From: Mycolicibacterium porcinum
GTDB lineage: Bacteria; Actinomycetota; Actinomycetes; Mycobacteriales; Mycobacteriaceae
Assembly (NCBI GenBank): GCA_001942045.1
Contig: MSTD01000028.1
Coordinates: forward strand, 1 to 64,000
Length of the DNA: 64,000 bases
Direction of reading: 5' to 3'
Shown: positions 47,284 through 55,466 of the stretch, in pieces
Numbering within the stretch: the first letter of the stretch is position 1
Layout: each line of letters begins with the position of its first letter
Position numbers and translations under genes: made by a program
Notes under the pieces: generated by a model
What the model saw: only the letters and a program-made list of their open reading frames with translations
What the model was told of the DNA's origin: nothing
The model's database searches: none

Positions 47284-47327
47284 CACTTCCCCATTAAGTT
47301 GGTAGGAATGGCCAGAATTGCAAGCAT
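47283..47327 (-). CDS. Predicted leaderless leader peptide of cysD (14 codons)
   Basis: ATG at 47327 lies exactly 7 nt after the -10 box TAGATT, so transcription should start on its A. The frame encodes MLAILAIPTNLMGK and stops at TGA 47285-47283, sharing a base with the cysD ATG. Termination at the cysD start would deliver ribosomes to cysD, which has no Shine-Dalgarno of its own apart from GGGGAAG inside this frame. It contains no Cys codons, unlike the poly-cysteine attenuator peptides described in mycobacteria. Translation is inferred, not shown. Confidence 0.6.
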   Translation of the reverse strand: MLAILAIPTNLMGK

Positions 47328-47334
47328 GGCCAGG

Positions 47335-47364
47335 AATCTAGCCGCCTGGTCGCCGCGGTGTCAA
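47335..47364 (-). promoter_or_regulatory. Promoter of the cysD-cysNC-cysQ operon
   Basis: TTGACA (47359-47364, full consensus) and TAGATT (47335-47340) on the minus strand are 18 nt apart, one of the best promoters in the window outside the rRNA set. Downstream the word ATGGCCAG (plus strand) occurs twice at 47308-47315 and 47326-47333, 18 bp apart, in the region overlapping the leader ORF; a regulator could bind these. Confidence 0.75.
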
Positions 47365-47371
47365 TGGCGGC

Positions 47372-48736
47372 CTAGCGTCCGGCCCGATGCCCGCTGACGT
47401 GGGCGCCGGCCCGCCGGGGCAACCGCACGGTGGCGACCAGAGTCACCGCCAGCAACGCGCCCAGGAGCAGATACGTCACCGAATACGAGGCCAGTTGGCT
47501 GAGCAGCAGAGCAGCCACGGCGACGCCGAGCCCGGCCGCCAACTCCTGCACCGAGGCGTTGAGCGTGTTGGCATGCGTCAGCTCCTCCCCTTCGACGTCG
47601 GAGAACGCCAGGCTGTTGTAGGCGGTGAAGCCGATCGACCGCAGCGCACCGCTCAGATAGAGGACGACGGCCATCACGGCCACCGGCAGGCCGGGCCGCA
47701 ACAACGCCAGCAGGCCGAAGCACGCCACCGAGGCCAGCCCGTTGGCCAGGAGCACCGTACGGATGCCGAATCGGCGCATGAGCGGCGTGGTGACGGGCTT
47801 GATGGTCAGGTTGCCGGCGAACAGCGCGGCTGTCATGACACCGGCGGCCAGCGGCGTCCAGCCGAACTCCAGCTGGAACTGCAGCGGCAGTAGGAACGGC
47901 ACCGCGGTGATCACCAGGCGGTACAGCGACCCGGCCACCACGGTGATCCGCAGCGTATGCACCCTGAGCACCCGCAGCTGCACGAGCGGGGCCGGCGCGG
48001 TGAGCAGCCGCCACACCGCGCCGGCGAGCAGCACGACCGCGGCCACCCCGCCTGCGGCGACCAGCCCCCAGTCTGTCCCGGAGACCCGGACGTTCTCCAA
48101 GGCGATCAGGGCCGCAGCAATCCCCGAGCCGAGCGCCAGCAGCCCCGGCCAATCCAGCGATCGAGCTGTGGGCTGCGGATCACCGCGGACGAGTTTGAGT
48201 GCGAGGACAATTCCGATCACGCCGATCGTAATGTTGACCGCGAAGATCCACCGCCAGCTGCCCAGGGTCGCGATGGCCCCGCCCAGCACGGGCGCCAGCA
48301 CCGGAGCGGTGAGCGCCGGCCAGGTGAGCAACGCGATGGCCCGCACCAGGTCCGCCTTGCTGCTCTGGCGCAAAACGGCGAGGCGGCCGACGGGCACCAT
48401 CATGGCGCCGCCGACCCCTTGCAGGATCCGCATCGCCACCAACATCGGCAGCGAGGCACTCACCGCGCAGCCGACCGACGCCAGCGTGAACACCGCGATC
48501 GCCCCGATGAAAACCCGGCGGACGCCGAACCGGTCGGCCAGCCAGCCGCTGGCCGGTATCAACACCGCGACCGTCACCAGGTATGCCGAGATCGCCACGT
48601 TGACATCGACGGCCTCGACACCGAACGACGCGGCGATCAACGGGATGGCCGGCGCGATGATGGTGGCGTCGAGGATCTCCATGAACAGCGCACCGGCCAC
48701 CAGCAGCGCCATGCCGCGCGGGAAGGGCGGAGTCAC
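47372..48736 (-). CDS. MFS transporter, drug:proton antiporter-like (EmrB/QacA group)
   Basis: The 454-residue membrane protein has the motif D1-like LFMEILDATIIAPAIPLIAAS in the first helix, motif A GWLADRFGVRRVFI, and motif C-like ALTAPVLAPVLGGAIATLGSWRWIFAVN, with about 14 hydrophobic segments. This fits the DHA2 family of multidrug exporters. GTG 48736 is the likely start; in-frame sequence to 48787 lacks a good start. Substrate unknown. Its 3' end is about 10 bp from the cysD promoter region. Confidence 0.88.
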   Translation of the reverse strand: MTPPFPRGMALLVAGALFMEILDATIIAPAIPLIAASFGVEAVDVNVAISAYLVTVAVLIPASGWLADRFGVRRVFIGAIAVFTLASVGCAVSASLPMLVAMRILQGVGGAMMVPVGRLAVLRQSSKADLVRAIALLTWPALTAPVLAPVLGGAIATLGSWRWIFAVNITIGVIGIVLALKLVRGDPQPTARSLDWPGLLALGSGIAAALIALENVRVSGTDWGLVAAGGVAAVVLLAGAVWRLLTAPAPLVQLRVLRVHTLRITVVAGSLYRLVITAVPFLLPLQFQLEFGWTPLAAGVMTAALFAGNLTIKPVTTPLMRRFGIRTVLLANGLASVACFGLLALLRPGLPVAVMAVVLYLSGALRSIGFTAYNSLAFSDVEGEELTHANTLNASVQELAAGLGVAVAALLLSQLASYSVTYLLLGALLAVTLVATVRLPRRAGAHVSGHRAGR

Positions 48737-48795
48737 GCCGCGGTTACCCCGCAGGTAATTGAACCGGTGACCACCAGCGGCACACACTGGCGCTC

Positions 48796-49209
48796 ATGAG
48801 TATCCAGACCGGCCCGACCGTCATGGCGGATTTCCTCCCCCACTCGCCGTTCGTGACCAAACTCGGCATCGTCGCCGAAGACCTGGCCGGACCCGAGGTC
48901 CGGTTGCGGTTGCCGTGGGATCCGTCGAACATCACGATCGCCGACATGGTGCACGGCGGGGCGATCGCGGCGTTGGCCGACGTCACGGTGATGGCGGCGG
49001 CATGGGCACAGGCCGAAGTTCCGGATTCGCTTCGCGGAGTGACAGTTTCGATGACGATCAGTTATCTGGCCCCGGCGCGGGCCACCGATCTGATCGGCCT
49101 CGGGCGCGTACTGCGTCAGGGCAGGTCCCTGGTGAGCTGTGACGTCGATATCGTCACGCCCGGCGGAGAAGCGGTGGCCAAGGCCATCGCGACGTACAAG
49201 GTGGGGTGA
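48796..49209 (+). CDS. Hotdog-fold thioesterase (PaaI family)
   Basis: The 137-residue protein matches PaaI-type acyl-CoA thioesterases: MADFLPHSPFVTKLGIVAEDL, the active-site loop DMVHGGAIAALADVTVMAAAW and LRQGRSLVSCDVDIVTPGGEAVAKAIATY. It probably releases CoA from small or aromatic acyl-CoAs. Divergent from the MFS gene and convergent with the carbonic anhydrase gene, from which it is three bases apart. Confidence 0.9.
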   Translation: MSIQTGPTVMADFLPHSPFVTKLGIVAEDLAGPEVRLRLPWDPSNITIADMVHGGAIAALADVTVMAAAWAQAEVPDSLRGVTVSMTISYLAPARATDLIGLGRVLRQGRSLVSCDVDIVTPGGEAVAKAIATYKVG

Positions 49210-49212
49210 GCT

Positions 49213-49704
49213 TCACAACGTCACCTCATTGAGCTTGCCGGTCGCGACGTCGAAGACGAAGCCGCGCAACGACTCGTGCTTGGTGACGAACGGGCTGGCC
49301 TCGATGCGGCGCAATGACTGCCGCACATCTGTTTCCAGATCGACGAACGACTCCGCCGCCCAGTTCGGCTTGATACCGATCTCGTCCTGGATCTGCTGTT
49401 TGAACCCGTCATCGGTGAAAGTCAGCATGCCGCAGTCGGTGTGGTGGATCAGGATGATCTCCTTGGTCCCCAGTAGCCGCTGACTGATGGCCAGTGAACG
49501 GATCTCGTCATCGGTGATGACGCCGCCGGCGTTGCGGATCACGTGTGCCTCACCGTCGCCCAGGCCGAGGATGCGATAGACATCCAGCCTGGCATCCATG
49601 CACGCCACCACCGCGACGTGCTTGCTCGGCGGTAGCGGCAACGGCCCTGTGAAGGTCTGGGCATAGACCTCGTTGTTGGCCAGGTACTGATCGGTGACAG
49701 ACAT
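49213..49704 (-). CDS. canA: Beta-carbonic anhydrase
   Basis: The 163-residue enzyme interconverts CO2 and bicarbonate. Zinc ligands Cys35, His88 and Cys91 are in VVACMDARLD and ILIHHTDCGM, with the Asp37-Arg39 dyad of the type that opens the active site. It matches Rv1284 of M. tuberculosis, which also lies between opp and cysD genes. ATG 49704 follows a TAGCGT -10 by six bases, so it may be leaderless. The symbol is used by analogy. Confidence 0.93.
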   Translation of the reverse strand: MSVTDQYLANNEVYAQTFTGPLPLPPSKHVAVVACMDARLDVYRILGLGDGEAHVIRNAGGVITDDEIRSLAISQRLLGTKEIILIHHTDCGMLTFTDDGFKQQIQDEIGIKPNWAAESFVDLETDVRQSLRRIEASPFVTKHESLRGFVFDVATGKLNEVTL

Positions 49705-49710
49705 GAATCG

Positions 49711-49716
49711 ACGCTA
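49711..49716 (-). promoter_or_regulatory. Candidate -10 box for leaderless carbonic anhydrase gene
   Basis: TAGCGT on the minus strand is followed by CGATTC and the ATG at 49704. The six-base gap fits a leaderless transcript; there is no Shine-Dalgarno. Confidence 0.45.
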
Positions 49717-49748
49717 AACCCGCGACGGCCGGCAGACCAGCGGCAGAA

Positions 49749-50192
49749 TCAGGGTGAGTCGATGGGGTGCAGCCTGATCACCGCTATCTCCCGATGCACC
49801 TTCGCCTGGTAGCCGGTGAAAGCCGACAGGGCCGCCACCAGACGATCCCAGGCCTCGGCCCGCTCGTTGCCCGTCATTTGCGCGGCCCGTACCGCAAGGC
49901 GATGGCCCCCGACCTCGATCTCAGCCTCGGGATTGACCTGCAAATTGCGCCACCATTGAGGCTCCCAGTCGAATCCTCCGTTGGAGGCCGCGATGATGTA
50001 GTCACCACCATCGCGCAGATAGAGCAATGGTGTGGTGTGCAGTTGCCCCGAGGTCCGACCGCGGACCGTGAGCAACAGAACATCGTTGCCTCGGAAACGA
50101 TTTCCGAACCTTCCGCGCGTCATCCGGTACACGGACGTGTGGGTCCCGGAAAACGCCTTGGACACTGCCGTTATCACTGGGTTCGACACCAC
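49749..50192 (-). CDS. Deazaflavin (F420)-dependent nitroreductase-family protein, Ddn-like
   Basis: The 147-residue protein belongs to the F420H2-dependent quinone reductase/Ddn family: VYRMTRGRFGNRFRGNDVLLLTVRGRTSGQLHTTPLLYLRDGGDYIIAAS and WWRNLQVNPEAEIEVGGHRLAVRAAQM are its hallmarks. Such proteins reduce menaquinone or activate nitroimidazole drugs; activity here is untested. The start GTG 50192 (MVSNPV) follows TACGAT by six bases, within a perfect dyad that is probably an operator. Confidence 0.88.
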   Translation of the reverse strand: MVSNPVITAVSKAFSGTHTSVYRMTRGRFGNRFRGNDVLLLTVRGRTSGQLHTTPLLYLRDGGDYIIAASNGGFDWEPQWWRNLQVNPEAEIEVGGHRLAVRAAQMTGNERAEAWDRLVAALSAFTGYQAKVHREIAVIRLHPIDSP

Positions 50193-50207
50193 TCATACAT
50201 CGTATGA
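50193..50207. promoter_or_regulatory. Operator-like dyad over the Ddn-like gene promoter
   Basis: TCATAC-ATC-GTATGA is a perfect dyad with 6-bp arms and a 3-bp centre. It overlaps the TACGAT -10 box (50199-50204, minus strand) and ends one base before the GTG start, so a bound repressor would cover the transcription start. No regulator gene lies beside it. Confidence 0.5.
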
Positions 50208-50250
50208 ATACGGAGGGGCCACCGACCCCGAATCAGGCTGATCCGATGGA

Positions 50251-50292
50251 GCGAGGGTCGTCCTGCTCGGGGGGAAGCAGGACGACCCTCGC
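50251..50292. terminator. Terminator of the glycosyltransferase operon
   Basis: GCGAGGGTCGTCCTGC and GCAGGACGACCCTCGC form a perfect 16-bp stem with a 10-nt loop, 10 bp beyond the stop of the minus-strand gene at 50303. No U run. It separates the operon from the Ddn-like gene. Confidence 0.85.
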
Positions 50293-50302
50293 AGTCTGCT
50301 GG

Positions 50303-52240
50303 TCAGCTACGCGGTGACGACAGGTCGTACACCGGGGTGTTGCCGACCACGGTCTTGGTGAAGTTCCCCTTCACCCAGTCGGTGATCTCTGCGGCACTGC
50401 CGTGCTCTTGGCGCGGCGGCCCACCTCGACCGTCCTCTGGTCGATCGAGGAAGTACCGGACCTGACCGTCGGCGACGTACTGCTGGAATTGGGCGAGCGT
50501 AGGCGAATCGTCGCTGCCGGTGAACCCGCCGATGGCCATCAGCGACTCTCCCGTCTTCAGCTCGAGATCGCTGACCATCATGGACCCCACACTGGCTGCG
50601 GCCCAACGACCGTCGGCTCCGGCGATGAGCTCGGCCAGCGCCGGATCATCGGCGCGCCCGAAGCCAGGGGGCGGGCCGCCGGGACCGCCAGGCCCGCCTG
50701 GACCACCGAATCCCAAATCCCGCTTGGGGCCTGACATGGCGATCGGTCCACCGCTGTGTCCGGCTGCCACTGTCTCGATCGTGTAGGCGGCGGTCGCCGA
50801 CAGCCCGAAGATCATGGCGGCCAACGCGACTGCCGCGGGCAGCTTGCCGGGACGGTGGGCGACCATGGCCAGGGCCACCGCGGTCAGCACCGAGCCGATC
50901 AGAACGATCCAGCGCAGCGCCGGTAACCAGTCAGGGGTCCGGTCGAGCAGGACGAACGCCCACACCCCGGTGCCGGCCAGCATCACCGCCAGCACCAGCC
51001 GCGCCCCGAGTCGTTCCCGGACCCGCCACAATTCGGCGACCGATATCCCCACGACCGCGGCCACGGCGGGGGCCAGCGCCACGGTGTAGTAGGGGTGGAT
51101 GATCCCGTCCATGAAGCTGAACACCACGGCGGTGACCAGCATCCAGCCGCCCCACATCAGCAGGCCGGCCCGCAGCCCGGCGGTCCGCGCCGTGCGCCGA
51201 GTCAGCCACAGCGCGGCCACCAGGCCGACCAGCGCGGCAGGCAACAACCACGAGGCCTCGGTGCCCATGGACATTCCGAACATCCGGCCGATGCCGGGAT
51301 CACCGCCGAACATCAGGTTGGCGCCGCCACCCGGCCCGTGACCCGGGCCGCCCGGTCCGGGACCACCTGGGCCGGGGCCCTCCTGCCCCATAATGCGTTG
51401 CAGCCCGTTGTAGCCGAAGGCCAGTTGCAGCAGGCTGTTGTCGGTCGAGCCGGCGATGTACGGCCGGGAATCGGCCGGCCACAATGCCACCAGCGCGATG
51501 TACCAACCCGAGGAGACGATCATCGCCGCCGCACCGATCAGCAAGGTGCCCAATCGTTTCCATATGCCGACGGCGGGTGCGGCGACCAGGAACATCAACG
51601 CCAGGCCTGGCACGACCAGGAACGCCTGCAGCATCTTGGTCAGGAAGGCGACGCCCAGCGCGCATCCGGCCAGTGCCACCCAGCCGGCGCTGGCCTTCGC
51701 AGACACCGGCCCGACCGCGCGCACCATGAAGTACGCCGCGAGCACCAGGAGCAGGACCAGGAGCGCATCGGGATTGTTGTAGCGGAACATCGAGGCGGCG
51801 ACCGGCGTCAACGCCAGTGCCACTCCGGCGATCAGCCCCGCGCCCGGGCCACTGGTCCGTTTGACCGTGGCGTAGAGCAGTGCCACTGCACCGACGCCCA
51901 TCAGTGCCTGCGGAAGCAGCATGGTGAACTCGTTGAAGCCGAACAGCCTGCCCGACAAGCCCATTGCCCACATCGCGGCGGGCGGCTTGTCGACTGTGAT
52001 GGCGTTGCCCGCATCCAAGGATCCGAACAACCAGGCCTTCCAGGACTGGGTACCGGCCTGCGCCGCCGCGGCGTAGTAGCTGTTGGCCCACCCTGAGGAA
52101 CCCAGCGCCCAGAAGTACAGCACCGCGGTACCGGCCAGCATGGCCCAGTAGGAAGGCCGGACCCAGCGCGGGGTCGCAGGCTTCACTTCGTCGGCGGTCT
52201 CGTCCGCGGAAGCGGGTGCGGTGTCAACGATGGTCGTCAT
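50303..52240 (-). CDS. GT39/ArnT-PMT family membrane glycosyltransferase (copy 1)
   Basis: The 645-residue GT-C enzyme should transfer a sugar from a polyprenyl-phosphate donor to an acceptor outside the membrane. The N-terminal ALGSSGWANSYYAAAAQAG and TVDKPP (catalytic-type Asp84 in the first external loop) are the PMT_2/ArnT signature. About 11-12 helices are evident. An external loop near residue 300 is extremely Gly/Pro-rich (GPGPGGPGPGGPGHGPGGG), and a second GGPGGPGGPGG tract starts the C-terminal soluble domain. It overlaps the GT2 gene by four bases (ATGA). The acceptor and sugar are unknown. Confidence 0.87.
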   Translation of the reverse strand: MTTIVDTAPASADETADEVKPATPRWVRPSYWAMLAGTAVLYFWALGSSGWANSYYAAAAQAGTQSWKAWLFGSLDAGNAITVDKPPAAMWAMGLSGRLFGFNEFTMLLPQALMGVGAVALLYATVKRTSGPGAGLIAGVALALTPVAASMFRYNNPDALLVLLLVLAAYFMVRAVGPVSAKASAGWVALAGCALGVAFLTKMLQAFLVVPGLALMFLVAAPAVGIWKRLGTLLIGAAAMIVSSGWYIALVALWPADSRPYIAGSTDNSLLQLAFGYNGLQRIMGQEGPGPGGPGPGGPGHGPGGGANLMFGGDPGIGRMFGMSMGTEASWLLPAALVGLVAALWLTRRTARTAGLRAGLLMWGGWMLVTAVVFSFMDGIIHPYYTVALAPAVAAVVGISVAELWRVRERLGARLVLAVMLAGTGVWAFVLLDRTPDWLPALRWIVLIGSVLTAVALAMVAHRPGKLPAAVALAAMIFGLSATAAYTIETVAAGHSGGPIAMSGPKRDLGFGGPGGPGGPGGPPPGFGRADDPALAELIAGADGRWAAASVGSMMVSDLELKTGESLMAIGGFTGSDDSPTLAQFQQYVADGQVRYFLDRPEDGRGGPPRQEHGSAAEITDWVKGNFTKTVVGNTPVYDLSSPRS

Positions 52241-53523
52241 AGTCCTGTCTCTCGGTTCGCCCCGCCGGCACGCCGCGTCCGCGAGGGATGGAACACCCAT
52301 CCTCGCAACAGCACGAAGCGCACCACGGTGGCCAGCAGATTGGCTGCCACCAATACTGCGAGTTCTACGCCACGGTGCGGCACGGGTGCCACGAAGTGCA
52401 GCAGCCCCAACGATCCACTCGTGATGGTCAACGCGATCGCGAAGACCGTCAGGCCTTCGAGATGATGCCGGGTGATATTGCCCGCCCCGGCGATGCCGAA
52501 CGTGAACCGCCGGTTGGCGGCGGTGTTTCCGATGGCAGTCACCAACAGTGCCACCAGGTTGGCGGCCTGCGCACCGACTCCGGCGCGCAGCGCGGTGAAC
52601 AGCAGCAGATAGGCCAGTGTGGACACCACGCCGACGGCGCCGAAGCGCACCGCCTGGCGCAGCAGGGATTGCGGGGCAGCCGATTTCCGTGACGATCCGA
52701 GCTGCGCGGCGATGGTGTTCACCGGAATCGAGCCGTTGGCGAATCCACGGAGCAGCCGGCCGATGCCTTTGAGGTCGGCGGTGGCGGTGGCGATGATGTC
52801 GACCCGGCTGTCCGGATCGTCCACCCAGTCGACCGGCACCTCGTGAATGCGGAGGCCACTGCGCTCGGCCAGCACCAGCAGCTCGGTGTCGAAGAACCAT
52901 CCGGTGTCGGCGACATGAGGCAGCAGCCGGTGAGCGACGTCGGCGCGGATCGCCTTGAATCCGCACTGGGCATCCGAGAACCGCGCTGCCAGAGTTGATT
53001 TCAGGATCAAGTTGTAGCAGCGCGAGATGAACTCACGCTTCGCACCACGCACCACCCGTGAGCCGCGGCCCAGCCGGGTGCCGATGGCCAGGTCGGAGTG
53101 CCCGGAGATCAGCGGTGCCACCAACGGCGCGAGCGCAGCCAGGTCGGTGGACAGGTCGACGTCCATGTAGACGAGTACCTGGGCGTCCGAGGCCGACCAC
53201 ACCGCACGCAGCGCACGTCCGCGACCCTTTTCCTCCAGCCGTACCACCCGCACACCGTCGAGCTCATCTGCCAGCTCGGCGGCGATGCGCGGGGTGTCAT
53301 CGGTGCTGGCGTTGTCGGCGATGGTGATGCGGACCGGCACGGCGAAGTTCTCATCGAGATAGCGGTGCAACCGTCGCACCGAATGGGCAAGTGCGGCTTG
53401 CTCGTTGTATACCGGCACCACGACGTCGAGCACGGGAACCCCGGCTTCCCGGGCGGCCAGTGCAGCGTTGGGCCGTGACGCGAATCGGAACCGCTGCTCG
53501 GGGTCTTGGACCAAGGTTGTCAT
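52237..53523 (-). CDS. Polyprenyl-phosphate glycosyltransferase: GT2 fused to GtrA domain
   Basis: The 428-residue protein has a GT2 domain (about residues 30-265) with LDVVVPVYNEQAALAHSVRRL, ADNASTDDTP and metal-binding VYMDVDLSTDL, of the dolichol-phosphate-mannose-synthase-like group. A GtrA domain of four helices follows (about 285-410). It should load a sugar onto polyprenyl phosphate and help flip it, supplying the two ArnT-like enzymes beside it. ATG 53523 gives MTTLVQDPEQ; the frame is open to 53595. It stands 55 bp after the second GT39 gene and overlaps the first by four bases. Confidence 0.9.
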   Translation of the reverse strand: MTTLVQDPEQRFRFASRPNAALAAREAGVPVLDVVVPVYNEQAALAHSVRRLHRYLDENFAVPVRITIADNASTDDTPRIAAELADELDGVRVVRLEEKGRGRALRAVWSASDAQVLVYMDVDLSTDLAALAPLVAPLISGHSDLAIGTRLGRGSRVVRGAKREFISRCYNLILKSTLAARFSDAQCGFKAIRADVAHRLLPHVADTGWFFDTELLVLAERSGLRIHEVPVDWVDDPDSRVDIIATATADLKGIGRLLRGFANGSIPVNTIAAQLGSSRKSAAPQSLLRQAVRFGAVGVVSTLAYLLLFTALRAGVGAQAANLVALLVTAIGNTAANRRFTFGIAGAGNITRHHLEGLTVFAIALTITSGSLGLLHFVAPVPHRGVELAVLVAANLLATVVRFVLLRGWVFHPSRTRRAGGANRETGL

Positions 53524-53578
53524 GACTTCATCGTTCTCCGGCGGCTTGTGATCTGGGTTGGGCGAAGCTATGCGCCTG

Positions 53579-55447
53579 CTATGTGTTCGTCGCACGTTGA
53601 GTCAGGTCGTAGATGGTGACGTCGTCGACCGTGATCGGGTTGTAGTGGGCCCGCACCCATTCCGCGATCTCGGTGGCGGCCCGGCTGCCGCTGGGGGTGT
53701 GTCCGCCGAAACCGCCCGCCATGATGCGGGAACGGATGAAGTAGTGGATCGCGCCGTCGTCGACGAGCTGCTGGAACTCCTCAAGCGTCGGCGCCGGATC
53801 GGTGCCGTTGAAACCGCCGACAGCCATTACCGGTGCGCGGGTGGCCAATTGGTAGCCGGCGGCGTTCGACGAGCCCACCACCGCGGCCGCCCACTGATAC
53901 CGGTCGGCGTCGGCGGCCAGGGTCGCGGTCAGGGCTGGCCCAGGTTCCGGGGCCGCGAACAGTCCGCCGAAACCGCCGCCGCGCGATGGCCCGACGGACG
54001 GTATCGCCCCGTTGTGCGGGCTGGCGGCGGTGGCGACGGAGTATGCGGCCGGCCCGGCGAGGCAGGCCGCGATGGCCAGCGCCGCGGTCACCCGCGTCAG
54101 CGGGCGGTCCAACCGTCCGACCACGAGCAGGAGCACCGCCGCTCCCACCCCGGTCACCGCCACCGCGGCCCGCAGCCACGGATACGGGTCATCGTGGCGA
54201 GCCAGCAGCACCGCGGCCAGGATCGCGGTCACCAGCACGGCACCCGACATCGCCGTGGCAGCCCGGATATCGGCTCGGTGCTGCCACAGCTGTATGACGC
54301 CGATCCCGATCACGGCACCGATCGCCGGGGCGAGTGCGACGGTGTAGTACGGATGCACGATGCCGTTCATGAAGCTGAACACCACTGCGGTGACCAACAG
54401 CCAACCGCCCCACAGGATCAACGCGGCGCGGGCCGGGTCGGTGCGGGGCGCGCGGCGGGTCAGGTAGAGGCCGGCCACCAGGCAGATCAGGCCAGCCGGC
54501 AGCAGCCAGGCGATGTCGGCGCCCATCTGCGAGGCGAACAACCGGCCCGGTCCGACATCGAAGTTGAGGTTGCCCAGACCGCCCGTCTCGTCGCCGGTCA
54601 GCCGCCCTAAACCGTTGTAGCCCAAGGCTAATTCGACGATGCTGTCGTTCTGCGAGCCGCCGATGTAGGGCCGTGCCGACGACGGCCACAGCTCCACCAG
54701 CACCAGATACCAGCCACCGCTGGCGATCATGGCGGCTCCGGCCGTGACCAGATCCAGCACACGCCGCCCCAATGGGCGATCTCCGGCGACCAAGACCGCG
54801 GCGGCGAACGCCGGCAGGACCAGGAACGCCTGCAGCATCTTGGCCAGGAATCCGAAACCGACTGCCGCCCCGGCACCGACGAACCACCAACGGCTGGCAT
54901 CTTTCTCGATACCGCACTGCACGCAGTAGGCCGCCGTCACGAGCAGCAGCACCAGCAGTGCGTCGGGATTGTTGAACCGGAAGATCAACGCGGCCACTGG
55001 AGTCAGGGCCAGCACCGCACCGGCCAACAGGCCGGCCCACGGTCCGGCTGCCCGGCGTACCGCGGCGTAGAGCACCGCGACCGCACCGACCCCCATCAGC
55101 GCCTGCGGGACCAGAACGCTCCACGAGTTCAGCCCGAACAGGCGCACCGAGATGTCGATGATCCACAACGCGGCGGGAGTCTTGTCGACGGTGATGGCGT
55201 TGCCCGCGTCGCTCGACCCGAACAGCATGGCCGTCCAGTCCTGAGCCCCCGCCTGCGCCGCGGCCGAGTAGAACGCGTTGGCCCACCCACTGCTCGAGAG
55301 GTTCCACAGGTAGAGCACGGCGGTGCCGGCCAACAGCACTGCCAGCGCAGCATGCTGCGCAACGGACGTGGGACGATCGGGCCGCGGAAGGTCAGGCGTT
55401 GCCGTCTGGACCTCGGCAGCGGGCTCAGCGGCAACGAGGGTCACCAC
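53579..55447 (-). CDS. GT39/ArnT-PMT family membrane glycosyltransferase (copy 2)
   Basis: The 622-residue paralogue of the 50303 product shares LSSSGWANAFYSAAAQAG and the TVDKTP loop (Asp88, with Thr where copy 1 has Pro) and the same order of helices and C-terminal domain ending in a YxL segment (VTIYDLTQRA). The long Gly/Pro loop of copy 1 is reduced to GDETGGLGNLN, so their acceptors may differ. It begins 19 bp after the sensor kinase stop, tying the enzymes to the two-component system. Confidence 0.87.
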   Translation of the reverse strand: MVTLVAAEPAAEVQTATPDLPRPDRPTSVAQHAALAVLLAGTAVLYLWNLSSSGWANAFYSAAAQAGAQDWTAMLFGSSDAGNAITVDKTPAALWIIDISVRLFGLNSWSVLVPQALMGVGAVAVLYAAVRRAAGPWAGLLAGAVLALTPVAALIFRFNNPDALLVLLLVTAAYCVQCGIEKDASRWWFVGAGAAVGFGFLAKMLQAFLVLPAFAAAVLVAGDRPLGRRVLDLVTAGAAMIASGGWYLVLVELWPSSARPYIGGSQNDSIVELALGYNGLGRLTGDETGGLGNLNFDVGPGRLFASQMGADIAWLLPAGLICLVAGLYLTRRAPRTDPARAALILWGGWLLVTAVVFSFMNGIVHPYYTVALAPAIGAVIGIGVIQLWQHRADIRAATAMSGAVLVTAILAAVLLARHDDPYPWLRAAVAVTGVGAAVLLLVVGRLDRPLTRVTAALAIAACLAGPAAYSVATAASPHNGAIPSVGPSRGGGFGGLFAAPEPGPALTATLAADADRYQWAAAVVGSSNAAGYQLATRAPVMAVGGFNGTDPAPTLEEFQQLVDDGAIHYFIRSRIMAGGFGGHTPSGSRAATEIAEWVRAHYNPITVDDVTIYDLTQRATNT

Positions 55448-55466
55448 CCCATGTTTGCCGTGGCCG

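Noticed and set aside
47372..48787. Frameshifted MFS gene suggested by a second long frame on the same strand (47361-48152)
   Set aside because: The 454-codon frame is intact over the whole family length; the other frame is a compositional shadow.
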